NCBI GenBank assembly: GCA_949987565.1
Contig: OX465113.1
Span: forward strand, 8,887,899-8,951,898
Direction: 5' to 3'
Length of the DNA: 64,000 nucleotides
Origin: Luidia sarsii
Lineage: Eukaryota; Echinodermata; Asteroidea; Paxillosida; Luidiidae
Part shown: in pieces, positions 13,375 through 24,421 of the stretch
How positions within the stretch are numbered: the stretch's first letter is position 1
Layout of the letters: every line of letters begins with the position of its first letter
Position numbers and translations under genes: made by a program
The notes under the pieces: generated by a model
Seen by the model: only the letters and a program-made list of their open reading frames with translations
Told to the model about the DNA's origin: nothing
Database searches by the model: none

Positions 13375-13740
13375 AGGTTTCGATCCTAGCAGGACCTTAA
13401 TTCAGGGTCCTGCTAGTATAGGATCGAAACGTCAGGCCTGGTATTTTGCCAAGAGATGTTATACTTGCTAGATCAGTATTAGCAGCTTGTGAATTTGTTT
13501 TTGTATGATGATCTTAAGTGATTCATTGGAAGTAGGCTGCAAAGAAAATATATGACTAATTATTATTATTTAGAGAGATATACAAAATTTTTACAAACTG
13601 CTTACTGACTAAAAATACCAAAATGCAAATCTCAAAATTTAGTGATTTGAGAAAGGTCCTGTTGGATCGAAACGTCAGGCCCTCAAATTTGTCTAAATTT
13701 TGAAATTTTGAGAAAAATTAGATTGAATAAACAATTACAC
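13375..13740. repeat. GAAACGTCAGGCC module, two copies with a hairpin
   Basis: At 13,377-13,432 GTTTCGATCCTAGCAGGACC is followed eight bases later by its inverse with a small TATA insertion, forming a hairpin that ends in GAAACGTCAGGCC. A second module (GAGAAAGGTCCTGTTGGATC then GAAACGTCAGGCCC) is at about 13,651-13,682. The AAATTTTGAGATTT-like tails also recur at 14.4, 51.1 and 55.3 kb. Confidence 0.75.
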
Positions 13741-14249
13741 ACGAAAATGCTCAGATCTTCCCTTCACCGCACGGGAGCAAACAGAATCCTGCGATCACCC
13801 CCCCCCCACCAAAAATAAAAAAAAATTCTAAATAACAAGCAATTCTTGAGACTTAACAACACGAAACGTGTTTCAGAGGGACTCATGGCGGCCAGTCTAT
13901 TGTAATGACGAAACCACCGCTTCTGATTCAAGGCTGCACTACTGTTACTGTTAGTGTTAGGCCTTGCAAGCGCTGAAAGCGCGATCGTGAATTGTCGTTC
14001 CACTTCAATAATTATTGGTCCGTCGAGAACATTCCCTTGTTCGCTCTCCCCCAAAAAGAGACCATAGAGCAAGGGGATTTCAACCAAGATGTTCGAGGGG
14101 TGACAGTTAAAATTATCAATTGGGAAGTATATAGCTCGATGGAACGGATCGCGTCATCAATCATCATGATCGATACCATACTTCCATTAGCTGTAAATTC
14201 AACTCAGATGTTGGGAAACAAATCGAATAGAAATAATGTTAACATTTAA

Positions 14250-14430
14250 AGTGGGCCTGACGTGTGGAATTCGATCCGAACAGGGCCTTTCTCAAACTCA
14301 AAGGCAGAGTGGTCATTACATGGTAGCCAAAGAGGTCACTATCTGCCTTTGAGAAAGGTCCTGCTATAGGATCGAAACGTCGGGCCCACTAAATTGTTGA
14401 GATTTTGCATTTTGGTGATTTTACTCAGTA
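14250..14430. repeat. GAAACGTCGGGCC module with hairpin
   Basis: CAAAGGCAGAGTGGTCATTA pairs with a downstream inverse (AGGTCACTATCTGCCTTTG), giving a stem-loop of about 75 bases. The module GAGAAAGGTCCTGCTATAGG then GAAACGTCGGGCCC follows. Same family as 13.4, 51.1 and 55.3 kb. Confidence 0.75.
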
Positions 14431-15661
14431 AGCAGTTCGCAACAATTTCCAATGATATTACTTCGAATCAAATGTTGGTGGAAACGACTTCGGCCAACGA
14501 TAATTCTTCTAGTACGTGTTCTTACTGCGTGTGGTTCCCTTCCCCGCCACCTTACCCTCATCAAAACAAAAAAATGAAGAAGGAGAAGAAGAAGAAGACG
14601 AAAAGATGAATGCCAATCTGTTCTTGGATGCAATATAGACCTACACTGATTATGAGCGAGCCGGATCCCGCGATTCCGAGCCCTAATTACTGTATTATAA
14701 TTTTCGCAGCGCTCCGTTCGCCCGGGAACGTCTCATCCAACACCCTTCTGTGTGCCGCTTGCTCAGAGGGTTGGGGTGTGTGTATGTAGGGGAGGGAGGG
14801 GGAGGGGGTGAGTGTATGGGGTGAGTGTGTGGTGCGGTTACAGTCAACACTATGATCCGATTATTGGGTTGTCCTACCAGGCCCTACCCATGCTTCTACC
14901 GTGCGTGGTATATGATTGCGAGTCGCAGTCACGGCAAAAATTGACGCCGACAAAAAATATATATACCGGTATACATTGTGTACACGCCTATCCATACGCA
15001 CTCTGCACAAGCATCGGTCTCCCTCATCGCCTCCCATATCAAGCGTCACAAGATGAAGACAATGTCAATGTTCCATGTCCGTATCGATTGAGAACTGACA
15101 GAGAGAGATGGAGGGGGAGTTGCCCCCTCCCCCCCCCCAAAAAAAAAAAAGAAGAAGAAAAAAGATGGATGGATGGAGTGACGGCAGACGATATGCAGCA
15201 CCCATCTGTCAATTGAATTTAGTGGCTCGGGCAGAAGTGCAGTGGAAATCGAAGAAGTGGCGATTCCATCGCTATACATTACTGCGTGGAGTGCAGTGGC
15301 AGCTTCGACGGTACTTTCGATGTGTGGGGGTGGGGTGGGGTGTGTGTGGGTGTGTGTCAGTGGGGGATGGGGGGATGGGATTCAAAGGTCATACCTGAGC
15401 CGCGCGCTGCTCTTCAAACTGCCAGATTGGGTCGGGTCGAGCTTCGATTCCGGAGAAGAGCGAGTGTAGTCGCTATAATACTGGTTTACACATTGTATAC
15501 GGGTTACTACGGCATAGCAGTCTGTCGATCATTACAGGGCGAAGTACAACGATGCGCATAAAGACGGATCACCGCGTACGTATTCCAACACTGACATATC
15601 CTCAAATGCGTATCAGAAATTCTATACGGACAGCTACTGATCAATATTTTGAAACAGAAGC
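14431..15661. other. Non-coding stretch, no gene seen
   Basis: No exon recognised. G/T-rich microsatellite-like tracts lie at 14,774-14,830 and 15,323-15,378, with a C10A11 run at 15,129-15,150. Confidence 0.45.
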
Positions 15662-16017
15662 TTAAAGGCCCTGTACGACAAAGGGAAAATCGGAAAACAT
15701 CGACGTCCACTGATTTCCTTCTAAATTTATACACAATTTGCAGATGGTCATGATATAATTCTTATGTTAAAATCTTACGGTCTGAGGTGCTGTACGTACG
15801 TCTGCACCCAAACATCAACAAATTACTCAAGGTTAATAAACTATTTCTTACACTACAGAACGGTGCGAAACCCTGACGTTTTCGCCCGTTTCTACGTTCT
15901 CAGATTACCATTTGAGCTAAACCATAAGCAGTATTGCTTTTTGGGGCATGTTTAATGGTTTAACACACACATTGTGGCAATCGTTTGACCTTTACCAATG
16001 TGGTATTGGGCCTTTAA
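15662..16017 (-). repeat. MITE-1 copy C, TTAA on both sides
   Basis: A 348 bp element (15,666-16,013) in reverse orientation, from AGGCCCTGTACGACA to GTGGTATTGGGCCT. It is flanked by TTAA at 15,662-15,665 and 16,014-16,017. The interior has the expected MITE-1 blocks in inverse order, such as GGTCATGATATAATTC and TTTGAGCTAAACCATAA. Confidence 0.9.
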
Positions 16018-16457
16018 ACTATAGGCTCGATCTGATAACTAAATTGCGGAGATTTGACCCAAATTTAGACTGAATCAGTGGATCGTTTTCCCTTTTTTTT
16101 GCTAGGAATGTGCAAAATAATTTGCCCCGAAGCCTATAGCCTTTTTTTTTTACCGCGCGCGTTCTTCTCGCAAAGCATTTCAACAATACGATCGGTCTTG
16201 AAGGCTGAGTAGGACCTAATTGTTTTTGAAATCATCTTTCGACGAAGGCTTAGAAGAAAATCAATGCCTTGTCCGCAACAAACACATAGGCCTAATGGGT
16301 GGGTACCAGTATAATACGGTACCGGTATAGGTTTTCACGTCTAATTTAGTCGCGTCGGCCGCTGTGAACATTTCGACTGATCTTAACCGTGTTTTAGACG
16401 CTTCCCGGGAAAATACTCAAACCAGGAAAAAAAAACAGATCAAAGGCAATGGATTGA
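16018..16457. other. Spacer, no gene seen
   Basis: AT-rich, with an occasional GGTACCGGTA palindrome near 16,318. Nothing recognised. Confidence 0.4.
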
Positions 16458-16825
16458 TAAAGGGATAACACAACATTGGTCGAGGTGAAAGAATAGCATC
16501 CATACGTTGTCTGATCCAACATCATGCATGAAATAGCACACCTGTGAACATTTCGGCTCAATCCGCCGAGTCTCGAGAAAATAGCGAAAATTTAGTTTCG
16601 TAAAAATGCAGCATTCAACGAATTGTTCTGGAAAATCGTTTAGATCTAGAGGGTGAGACGTAAACTATTTCTTTGACTGTTTTCCCCAAAATAATACAAC
16701 ATTTTGAGGCAGAAATATTTCAGTGCGAGGATTCTACCATAACCATCTTCAAACTGTATAAGTTTCATGTAAATCTGTGAACATTTCTGTGCCCCCATCT
16801 TACCAATGTTGTGTAGGGGCTTTAA
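16458..16825 (+). repeat. MITE-2 copy, diverged left end
   Basis: The right end CCAATGTTGTGTAGGGGCT is followed by TTAA (16,822-16,825). The left end AACACAACATTGGTCGAGG has lost its outer bases. Its last 110 bases (GAGGATTCTACCATAACC through CTGTGAACATTTCTG) align with the right part of MITE-1, which links the two families. Confidence 0.85.
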
Positions 16826-18243
16826 TATACAGTTCGGCCGCAAAAAAAATACCCACCAAAGCATAATCCGATGTTTTATCATGAGCAATGTGATTGAATG
16901 TGAACGATTTCAGAGCAGCGCAGTGTGTAGTGGACGAAGTTCACCGCTGCAGCACAAAATCAAATACGCGCTACAAAATCAATTATCATAAGAACCAACG
17001 GACTGGTATACGAGTATAATCAGTACGTAAGCACGGATGTACATGTACATGTACGTGCTACCACACTATACAAGCCACCGCGTTCAAAACACTCCATGCC
17101 TTCCGTCTGCGTGAGCACCACGAACGGGCAGGAGACAACGCTTGCAATCGCTCAATCCACAGTTACGGGAAAAAGGGGGTAGGGGGGGGGGCAGATGGCA
17201 TTTATAACACCCTTCCAACCCACACCCACCCCCTCTCTCCCCCTAAAAATAAAAATGCACGAGGCTATGATGATAGAAAATTACACGAAGGGAATTAGAC
17301 AATTCCGACCAGCCCTTGCGAATGTTTCAACGTTCATCTATAAAATCGTGACGGTCGATTGGAGACGGGAGACGGAGATAGTGGATGGTGGGGAGGCTAT
17401 AGAAGAGAAGAGAGGGGGTGAGGTACTGGGTAAGATGGTCCCCTTTACCACAACAACACTAACCTTGTACACAAAATAAAAGACGTCCAGTCCTGGCCGG
17501 CAAAACAGCTCTGATGAGGATTTTCGTCTTCTCTCTCTTTCTCTCTTCCACCACCACACACCAAAAAAATGACGACGACGATATTCGTACGTTCCCGAAA
17601 GATTGACGGAGATTCCACCGTGCTAGACTTGGTGTGTGTGTGTGTGTGGAGGGGGTTGGTTGGTTGGGGGGTTACGGCGAGCAGACGGTTCGTGCGGCAA
17701 GGTATCGGCCCCCGATGCTGCAGCCGCCGCCGATGAAGATGATGAAGATGACGACGATGCTGATGATGATGATGATGGCGGAGACGGGTTGTGATGGGGG
17801 TAGGGGGAGGGGAAGCCACGAGGGGGTTTATTATACAACACTGGCAAGCCCGCACCGCGTGGTGTTAACGTTGAGGATGCGAGCTGGTGAGTGGCCGTGG
17901 CACTGTATGCCTGAGGGCTGGTGCAGCGCGGCTCAATATATAGGCGCACTAGTGCCGGCCAAGCAGCATCTCGCTCGCACACACACACCCCTACACACAA
18001 AGCCACACACAGAGACACTGGAAACCGCGCGCTGAGAAATAACACCGAGTCTGCGAGGCATCAGGGACTGTCCCGACAAAAATACGCTCCTCCTCCTCCT
18101 GTCACGAACAAAAGGCAGTTGCGCGCACCGCGTGGGTTGCAAGGCCGACGATTCGCGCTCTCGTCCACATAGAGTAGGCCTAGCAGTGATGACAATGCGT
18201 GGTATAGAGACAAAATTAATATTAACTGCTGTGCTATTCCGAT
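16826..18243. other. Non-coding stretch, no gene seen
   Basis: No exon recognised. It has a TGTACATG run at 17,038-17,055, a GAT/GAC tract at 17,732-17,780 and a short GT run at 17,631-17,648. Open frames of up to 140 codons are low complexity. Confidence 0.45.
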
Positions 18244-19349
18244 CCACTCTCTCTGCCTCTCTCTCTGCCTCATCTCTCTGCCTCTCTCTGCCTCTCTCTG
18301 ACTCATCTCTCTGTCTCTCTGTCTGTCTCTCTCTGCCTCATCTCTCTGTCTCTCTGTCTGTCTCTCAATCCACCTCTCTCTTTCCTCTCCTGCTGTCTCT
18401 CCTTCCTCTCTCTCTTTCTCTTTCTCCATGTATCTCTGTGTCTCTCTCACTCCCTCTCACTCCACCTCTCTCTCTTTCCTTTATCTCGCCTTCACTCATC
18501 TACCTCTCATCCCTCTCTCCTCCTCTCTCCCCTCCCCTCTCTCTCGTCTCCTGTCTCTACATCCTCTCTCTCCTCCTCTCTCTCCATCCATCATCTCTCT
18601 CCATTCCTCTCTCTCGCCTCCTCTCTCTCGCCTCCCCCATTCTCTCTCAGTTCCCTTCTCTCTCTATTTCTGTCTCTGTCGCCCTCTCCCTCTCCCTCTC
18701 CCTCTCTCTCCCTCCTCTGTCTCTCTTCCCATCTCCCCTCTCCTCATCCTCTCTCTCCCTCATCTCTCCATTTCCCCCTCCTCCTCATCTCTCTCCCCCT
18801 CATCCTCATTTCTCTCTCTCTCTCTCCCTCTCTCTCTATCCCCCTCCTCCTCATCTCTCTCTTCCTCTCTCTCTATCCCCCTCCTCCTCATCTCTCTCTC
18901 TCTCTCTTCCTCTCTCTCTATCCCCCTCCTCCTCATCTCTCTCTCTCTCTTCCTCTCTCTCTATCCCCCTCCTCCTCATCTCTCTCTCTCTCCCTCTCTC
19001 TCTATCCCCCTCCTCCTCATCCTCTCTCTCCCTCATCTCTCCATTTCCCACTCCTCCTCATCTCTCTCCCCATCCTCCTCATCTCTCTCTCTCCCTCTCT
19101 CACTCCCTCTCTCTATCCCCCCTCCTCCTCATATCTCTCTTCCTCTCTTCCTCTCTCTCCCTCATCTCTCCATTTCCCACTCCTCCTCATCTCTCTTCCC
19201 CTCCTCCTCATCTCTCTCTCTCCCTCTCTCACTCCCTCTCTCTATCCCCCCTCCTCCTCATATCTCTCGTCCTCTCTTCATCTCTCCCTCATCTCTCCAT
19301 TTCCCTCTCCTCCTAATCTCTCTCCCCTCCTCCTCATCTCTCTCCCCCC

Positions 19350-19412
<63 letters not shown>
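18244..19412. repeat. 1.2 kb CT-rich block with a CCCCCTCCTCCTCATCTC unit
   Basis: Starts as TCTCTCTGCC repeats and passes at about 18,775 into repeats of TATCCCCCTCCTCCTCATC alternating with CT runs (roughly 40-70 base units, many copies). It ends in pure CT at 19,350-19,411. The 341 and 394 residue Ser/Leu/Pro frames on the plus strand are repeat translations. Confidence 0.95.
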
Positions 19413-19415
<3 letters not shown>

Positions 19416-20350
19416 TCCTCCTTCCTCTGAGGAAAGTGTATCATGTAAAGTGACGGCATGTGTTTGTTATATAATCATCAATGCAAAGGTCGGGGAGACG
19501 AGAGACAGTATTCGACTCCGAAAAAAATTACTCTTTCAAATATTGCTTTTATTCTATTAAATACCCACTGTATATCAATTACAGAGTGTGGGCGATAAGA
19601 TTGTGGGTCTTGTGCAACTCCGATGAACTTGGGACGAAGGTTGGAAGATAAAGCGAAAGGGTGAGGATATGCTAAAGTGATTGAAGTGAAATTCGTAATA
19701 AACAAAGTGCATTTCATGCCTGACCAGACAATGGGCAATCCCTTGGTATTGTTCGACGTACACCATCCGTAGTTATCCCGTCCGAACAGTCATACGGCAG
19801 GCCGCACAGTGATAGGCTATAGGCGCGCTTAAACGATTACGCTCGTATCGTCCTTTACGGCACAGTGCGGCTTATCCGCACCGAATTGGACCCGGGAAAA
19901 CTGCACGTACGAAATTGCGGCGCCTTAACCACACCGCATCCGATGAACAATCGCATGAGGTGTACGCATTGTGGACGCGTCTGCGTCCGCACCACTCGCT
20001 ATACCCGTGGATACGTGCACTGTACAGTCGTGTAGAAGTCGGAAGGCACTACCGAACTTTGAGCCCTCCACGGAAATGAGCGTTTGCACAGAATGAGCGG
20101 GGATTCACCTTGCGCACGCCGTCTGGGGGGGGGGGGGGCAACTGGAAAGTTTGCGGTGACCGCACGTGACGCATCTGACTTGACGAGGTGGAGTGTTGCT
20201 CTGAAATTGAGCGATTTTGGGGAAATCCCAAAGTGTGGGGACACCCCCTGGAATCGTTATGACGACACCACTTTCACATCATTGAATCGTGTTCATGTTC
20301 ATTCAAACCCCACCCCAAAATACCGATGATTCGCAATAGTGCGCCCTCAA
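19413..20350. other. Non-coding stretch, no gene seen
   Basis: No exon recognised. The end (20,330-20,350) carries GCAATAGTGCGCCCTCAA, which resembles the terminal repeat of the 93 bp element at 40.57 kb. Confidence 0.45.
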
Positions 20351-20364
20351 CGAGTTTCATAAAA

Positions 20365-20489
20365 ATGGTGTACTGCCAGGATTTTGGATGTCAAACAGGT
20401 CTCTTGTCCTTGTTGGGAACTGCATGGAAAGATTTCCCCACCTTTTTCCCGCTGGCATTTTGACATCCAAAAGCCTGGCAGTACACCAT
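20365..20489. repeat. Hairpin formed by two opposed THAP starts
   Basis: Arms 20,365-20,393 and 20,461-20,489 are inverse copies with one mismatch in 29 bases (ATGGTGTACTGCCAGG on both strands). The loop is about 67 bases. Confidence 0.85.
20394..20489 (-). pseudogene. THAP-domain fragment in the fold-back element
   Basis: The minus strand from 20,489 reads MVYCQAFGCQNASGKK then VGKSFHAVPNKDKRP before a stop. This is the N-terminal quarter of a THAP zinc-finger domain: the first two cysteines of the C2CH finger (C4, C9) and the KSFH/P core. THAP domains bind DNA, and in transposases they recognise element ends. The frame runs intact through the stretch that is shifted in the 61.2 kb copy. 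The domain stops where the sequence turns back into an inverted copy of its own start, so the later C and H ligands are absent. Confidence 0.8.
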
Positions 20490-20772
20490 CGTTCAGCTCG
20501 CGAGTGTATAACTGCACGAATAATATACATGTAGTAGGGGTACATCCGTCCGGGCCCATGCGGGAGTTTTCCGTTGCGATGTCATACCCCCCGCAGTGAC
20601 TGGCGGGCCATTCGAAAAGATGGCGGTTTGCGGGAATGCGAATTCGACCACCGAATTCCACGATTATTCCCTCTTTATGAAACTCGTAGGTGAGTAGCAC
20701 ATAGGTAATTGTAGGTTGTTTTTAACGCCCAATCAGATAAGCCAACATTTTTTCTCTAGGTTCCATTCCCCT

Positions 20773-21474
20773 TTATCAAGAAAAACAAAAACGAATAGCA
20801 GGGATGGATTTCACAAAGCCTTACATTATACAATGCATCGTGACTTAACTGGCTCAACTCATGTTGTGACGCAGCAGTGCGGTTCCAGCGCATCCCTCGC
20901 CGTCTTGCGATCGGTCGGAAAGTTACGGCGAGCTCTGCCAATCCGGACCCCCGGGGAATCAAGGCAGAGGGATCGCAACCCCCCGACCGTCGACCCTTGT
21001 TGGGTGTTTTACTCTTCTTGGCGCTGCTATCGATCGATTGATCGATATTGGAAGAAAGTCAAGTCACGTCAATCGACAATCGTCTATGCTGCCTATGGTC
21101 ATTTCCGACACGGTGACGATAGTGTTTCTATACAAAGGGACAAGGCGCGTTGATTACCGCTGGAGGGGAAAAACAACCCAAACTTGCGTGTATTCAATTT
21201 GCTCGTGAAACGCTCAGCAGGACGTCATGAGTTAATAGATGCGTGAATTACCGGAGCCTTTTAACTGGATGGGAAACGCTTACTACAACGACTGATGAGC
21301 GATCTCCCTCTAGCGCTATACACACCATACGGTGCTGTGATTGGACTTGAGCAGTATTTCCAGGGGCAAAAAAAAACCACGTCAATGCCGTCCGCTGAGA
21401 GCAAATAATGAAATTCTTTTGTATTCGTGGTCGTTAGTTTGATGCCATTAAACATCGCGACCCTCCTCCATTAA
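20773..21474. other. Non-coding stretch, no gene seen
   Basis: A 145 codon plus-strand frame (20,716-21,153) starts inside the element and has no recognisable domain. I do not call it. Confidence 0.4.
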
Positions 21475-22015
21475 TAGCGAGCTTTCGTTTTACGACGGAG
21501 AGCGCACAATACGGGGATTTCACAGACCGCGACCGTTCCCGCACACAAGCTCCCGTCCTGTTTGGAAGCTGTTTCGTTCTGTTTACGCGACGGGTATACG
21601 CACTGCATGCACGGCACTGCACAGCGCTGCCCTGCACTGAGTATCAAATTACACACGCAGGATTGGTCACTTGTTACGTAATGCAGTCGCCGACTGCTCT
21701 GCGTTGTGTTCTGCAGCCGATTTCACGAAACTTCAAATGTTGCGTACGCAACATTTTGTTGCGTAACTTACGCAATATCTTGCTGCCTTTGCTGGATCCT
21801 GCTGAATAGAGCAATTGTGACGCAAGACTTACGCAACATTTGTACGTTGCGTAACTTACGCAACTTTTCTTGAAATCGGAGCGCACGCTATTTCCACACT
21901 CAACGGTCCCAGATTTCAACGGTACGGGGAATGCAGGTTGTCGCGCATGCGCAGATCTCTGTTCGGTTCGAATTACCGTACTAGATTTCTCTCGTCGTAA
22001 AACGAAAGCTCGCTA
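21475..22015. mobile_element. 541 bp inverted-repeat element, host of a nested element
   Basis: The arms TAGCGAGCTTTCGTTTTACG (21,475 onward) and CGTAAAACGAAAGCTCGCTA (ending 22,015) are inverted. They extend to about 27 bases and differ by one inserted base. The outermost TA could be the duplicated target, as in Tc1/mariner-type elements. No transposase is visible inside. Confidence 0.65.
21717..21879. mobile_element. 163 bp nested inverted-repeat element (CCGATTTCA ends)
   Basis: The ends are CCGATTTCACGAAA and TTTCTTGAAATCGG. The interior has four TTGCGTA/TACGCAA palindromes, for example GTTGCGTAACTTACGCAA twice. It sits inside the 21,475-22,015 element. Confidence 0.65.
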
Positions 22016-22224
22016 GACTAATAACTGAGACCGCGTAGTATACCATCCCAGCGATCTGGGCATCCTCAATGAAGGGGACGCGCACGACCTCCATTGGCCG
22101 ACCACCGTTTGCTGTCTCGCTGAGGGCGCCCTTCTGCCGATGACGTCACCGCCGTGAGAACAGACGAGACCGCAGCGCGGCTGCGTATTAACCCTAACCC
22201 CTTAGGCTCTTTCACTAGGAAGCA

Positions 22225-22770
22225 TACCTAACCCAGCAAAACCCAACATTTGGGCAGAAATTAGGAACCCATTGGTACCCAACCTTAAAGAATCCAACAG
22301 TCTGCACGCGTTGGATTTTGTTAGGTTGGGCCAAGATGCATTGTTGCATGAGTAGCATGACTACATGGGGTTTATCCCTAACCCAACAAAATGCCACAAT
22401 GTGTATGCTATGGCATGTTCTGGTCAGGTGTTGGAGTGTGTAACAGTGCACTACACTGCTTTCGTGGGTGAGATTAGTTTACCCACGAGCTCTTGGTCAT
22501 TTTTGTGGTCAGGTGTTGGAGTGTGTGTGGGAGAATACTGACACTGCTTTCGTGGGTGAGTTTACCCACAAGCTCTTGGTCATTTTCTGGTCGGGTGTTG
22601 GGAGTGTATGTGAGTGTACTGACCATTGGTTCCTAATCCAACAAACTCCAACAGTGTCTCCCTGGGCCATTGGTACCTTGATCCAACAAACTCCAACAAA
22701 ATTCAGCAGCAGTATGCTCTCCTTGGGGTACCAAATCCAACAAATTCCAACAAAACCTGGTGTTGGATCG
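22225..22770. repeat. CCAACA-rich repeat region with a three-unit tandem
   Basis: Units starting TGGTCAGGTGTTGGAGTGTG at 22,421 and 22,506, and a variant at 22,588, give periods of 85 and 82 bases. Each contains GTTTACCCACRAGCTCTTGG. On either side are scattered CCAACAAACTCCAACA repeats and their inverse. A CRE palindrome lies just upstream at 22,141-22,148. Confidence 0.75.
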
Positions 22771-23220
22771 ACGATATTTTTACGCGAAGGTCAACGCGGC
22801 GGATTACCAATTCTGAATGTAACTGTAATGTATGCATTTCGCTGACGTAAAACGAATCACCATTCATGATCATCGGGGCAAAAACCGCAAAATTACCATT
22901 ACCATTACTACCGTGTTTACACACGCAAAAGACGATCCCTTACGACAGGTAATTGTATAGACAAAGTAAGATCTCGATCCTAAGAAAGCTGCAAATAAAT
23001 ATGCCTTTATATAAAGACTAGAAAATGACATTCGACCACAATTCGCACCGAAATTAATGGTAACCATGGGTATAGTGTTGATATCTGCATGCCCATGGAC
23101 ATTGTAGGCGGTCCCTTGGCGGAATTTGTTCCTGTTAATTTGCGACAAGGGAGCGCATCTCCATTCAAGCACTAGTGCGCTGGATTCGTGGGAACGTCTC
23201 GTTTGCAACTAGACAAAAAA
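22771..23220. other. Non-coding stretch, no gene seen
   Basis: Nothing recognised. Confidence 0.4.
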
Positions 23221-23854
23221 TAGGGAGATCTAGAGAGGGGGAGGGGGGAGAGAGAGGGATCGAGGGGAGAGAGAGAGGGAGGGGAGAGAGAGAGAGGGAG
23301 GGAGAGAGAGGGGAGAGGGAGAGAGAGGGGAGAGGGAGAGAAGGGGAGAGATAGGGGGAGGAAGAGAGAGATAGAGAGAGAGAGGGGGAGGGAGGGAGAG
23401 AGAGATAGAGAGGGAGAGAGACATGGGGAGAGGGAGAGAGGGGAGAGGGAGAGAAGGGGGAGAGAGAGAGGGAGGGGAGAGAGAGAGGGGGGGAGAGAGA
23501 GGGAGAGAGAGGGGGAGAGAGAGAGGGAGAGAGAGGGGGAGAGAGAGGGGGAGAGAGAGGGGGAGAGAGAGGGGGAGAGAGAGGGGGAGAGAGAGAGGGA
23601 GAGAGAGAGGGAGAGAGAGAGGGAGAGAGAGAGGGAGCGGAGAGAGAGAGGGGGAGAGAGAGAGGGAGAGAGAGTGGGAGAGAGAGAGGGAGAGAGAGAG
23701 GGAGAGAGAGAAAGAGAGAGGGAGAGAGGGGGAGAAGGGGGGAGAGAGAGGGGAGAGAGAGAGGGGAGAGAGAGAGGGGGAGAGAGAGAGGGGGAGAGTG
23801 AGAGAGAGAGAGAGAGGAGAGAGAGAGAAGGAGAGAGAGAGAGAGAGAAGGAGG

Positions 23855-23891
<37 letters not shown>

Positions 23892-23915
23892 AGAGAGAGA
23901 GAGAGAGAGAAGAGG
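23221..23915. repeat. GA-rich microsatellite block
   Basis: GA repeats with a regular GAGAGAGAGGGG unit (about 12-16 bases) from 23,460 to 23,760, ending in purer GA. Ser/Leu/Pro and Arg/Glu frames of up to 353 residues are artefacts. Confidence 0.95.
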
Positions 23916-24421
23916 ACAATGCAGTCTAAAAGGAACTGTTCGATTGAAAACATCAGTACATGGAAAAAAACGGTTTCTAAGCCGTGGCGGGTCTCTGACG
24001 TCAATGAGCGAAGGAATGAAAGGCCTGTGCCTGTGTTAAGAAAAGGAAGAAAGAATATGTAAGGAGAAGAGAAGAAAAAAAGAGTAGTACAGAGAATCGT
24101 CGCAAGGTTAGCCACTCCAAATAATAGACTTTTTTTACATTTTACTGTCTCTTCAGATATTTCATTTACCAAATAATTTGATAGAAGGTTATTCGAGGAG
24201 GGGGGAGGGGAGTAACAAAACCTCACCTATGCCGGCCATCAAGTAAAGGGATTGCCAATAAGTCGAAAACGTTTCTACAGAAATCTCTTTTTAAGTGGGA
24301 TGTCACGAGAGCGCGAGACGCGCAAACAAACATAAAAAACGTGGTTTTCATTGTTGCCGTGGTTTGACTTCTTGTTCGTTTCTGGGAATGAAATAATCCA
24401 GCGGTGGCTCCTGTGATGGGT
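23916..24421. other. Non-coding stretch, no gene seen
   Basis: A CRE palindrome lies at 23,996-24,003. No exon recognised. Confidence 0.4.

Larger units (their letters stand above)
20351..20772 (-). mobile_element. Rearranged fold-back relative of the THAP transposon
   Basis: Bases 20,579-20,772 on the minus strand correspond to the 194 bp terminal inverted repeat of the 60.9-62.8 kb element, with clear divergence. Inside it on the minus strand come the same ACACTCGCGAGC leader and a THAP start. The other end has only a short scrap of terminal repeat (GAGTTTCATAAA, 20,352-20,363) fused to a second, inverted copy of the THAP start (20,365 onward). The outer TTAA is not preserved (TTTA at 20,771-20,775), so this is an older, rearranged copy. 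Confidence 0.8.

Noticed and set aside
18132..19453. 394 and 341 codon plus-strand frames
   Set aside because: They lie wholly in the CT-rich block and have repeat-derived composition.
21474..22018. TTAA-type target duplication for the outer element
   Set aside because: Flanks are TTAATA on the left but TAGACT on the right, so TTAA is not duplicated; TA fits better.
22190..22205. Telomere-like CCCTAACCCC
   Set aside because: A single short match without repetition.
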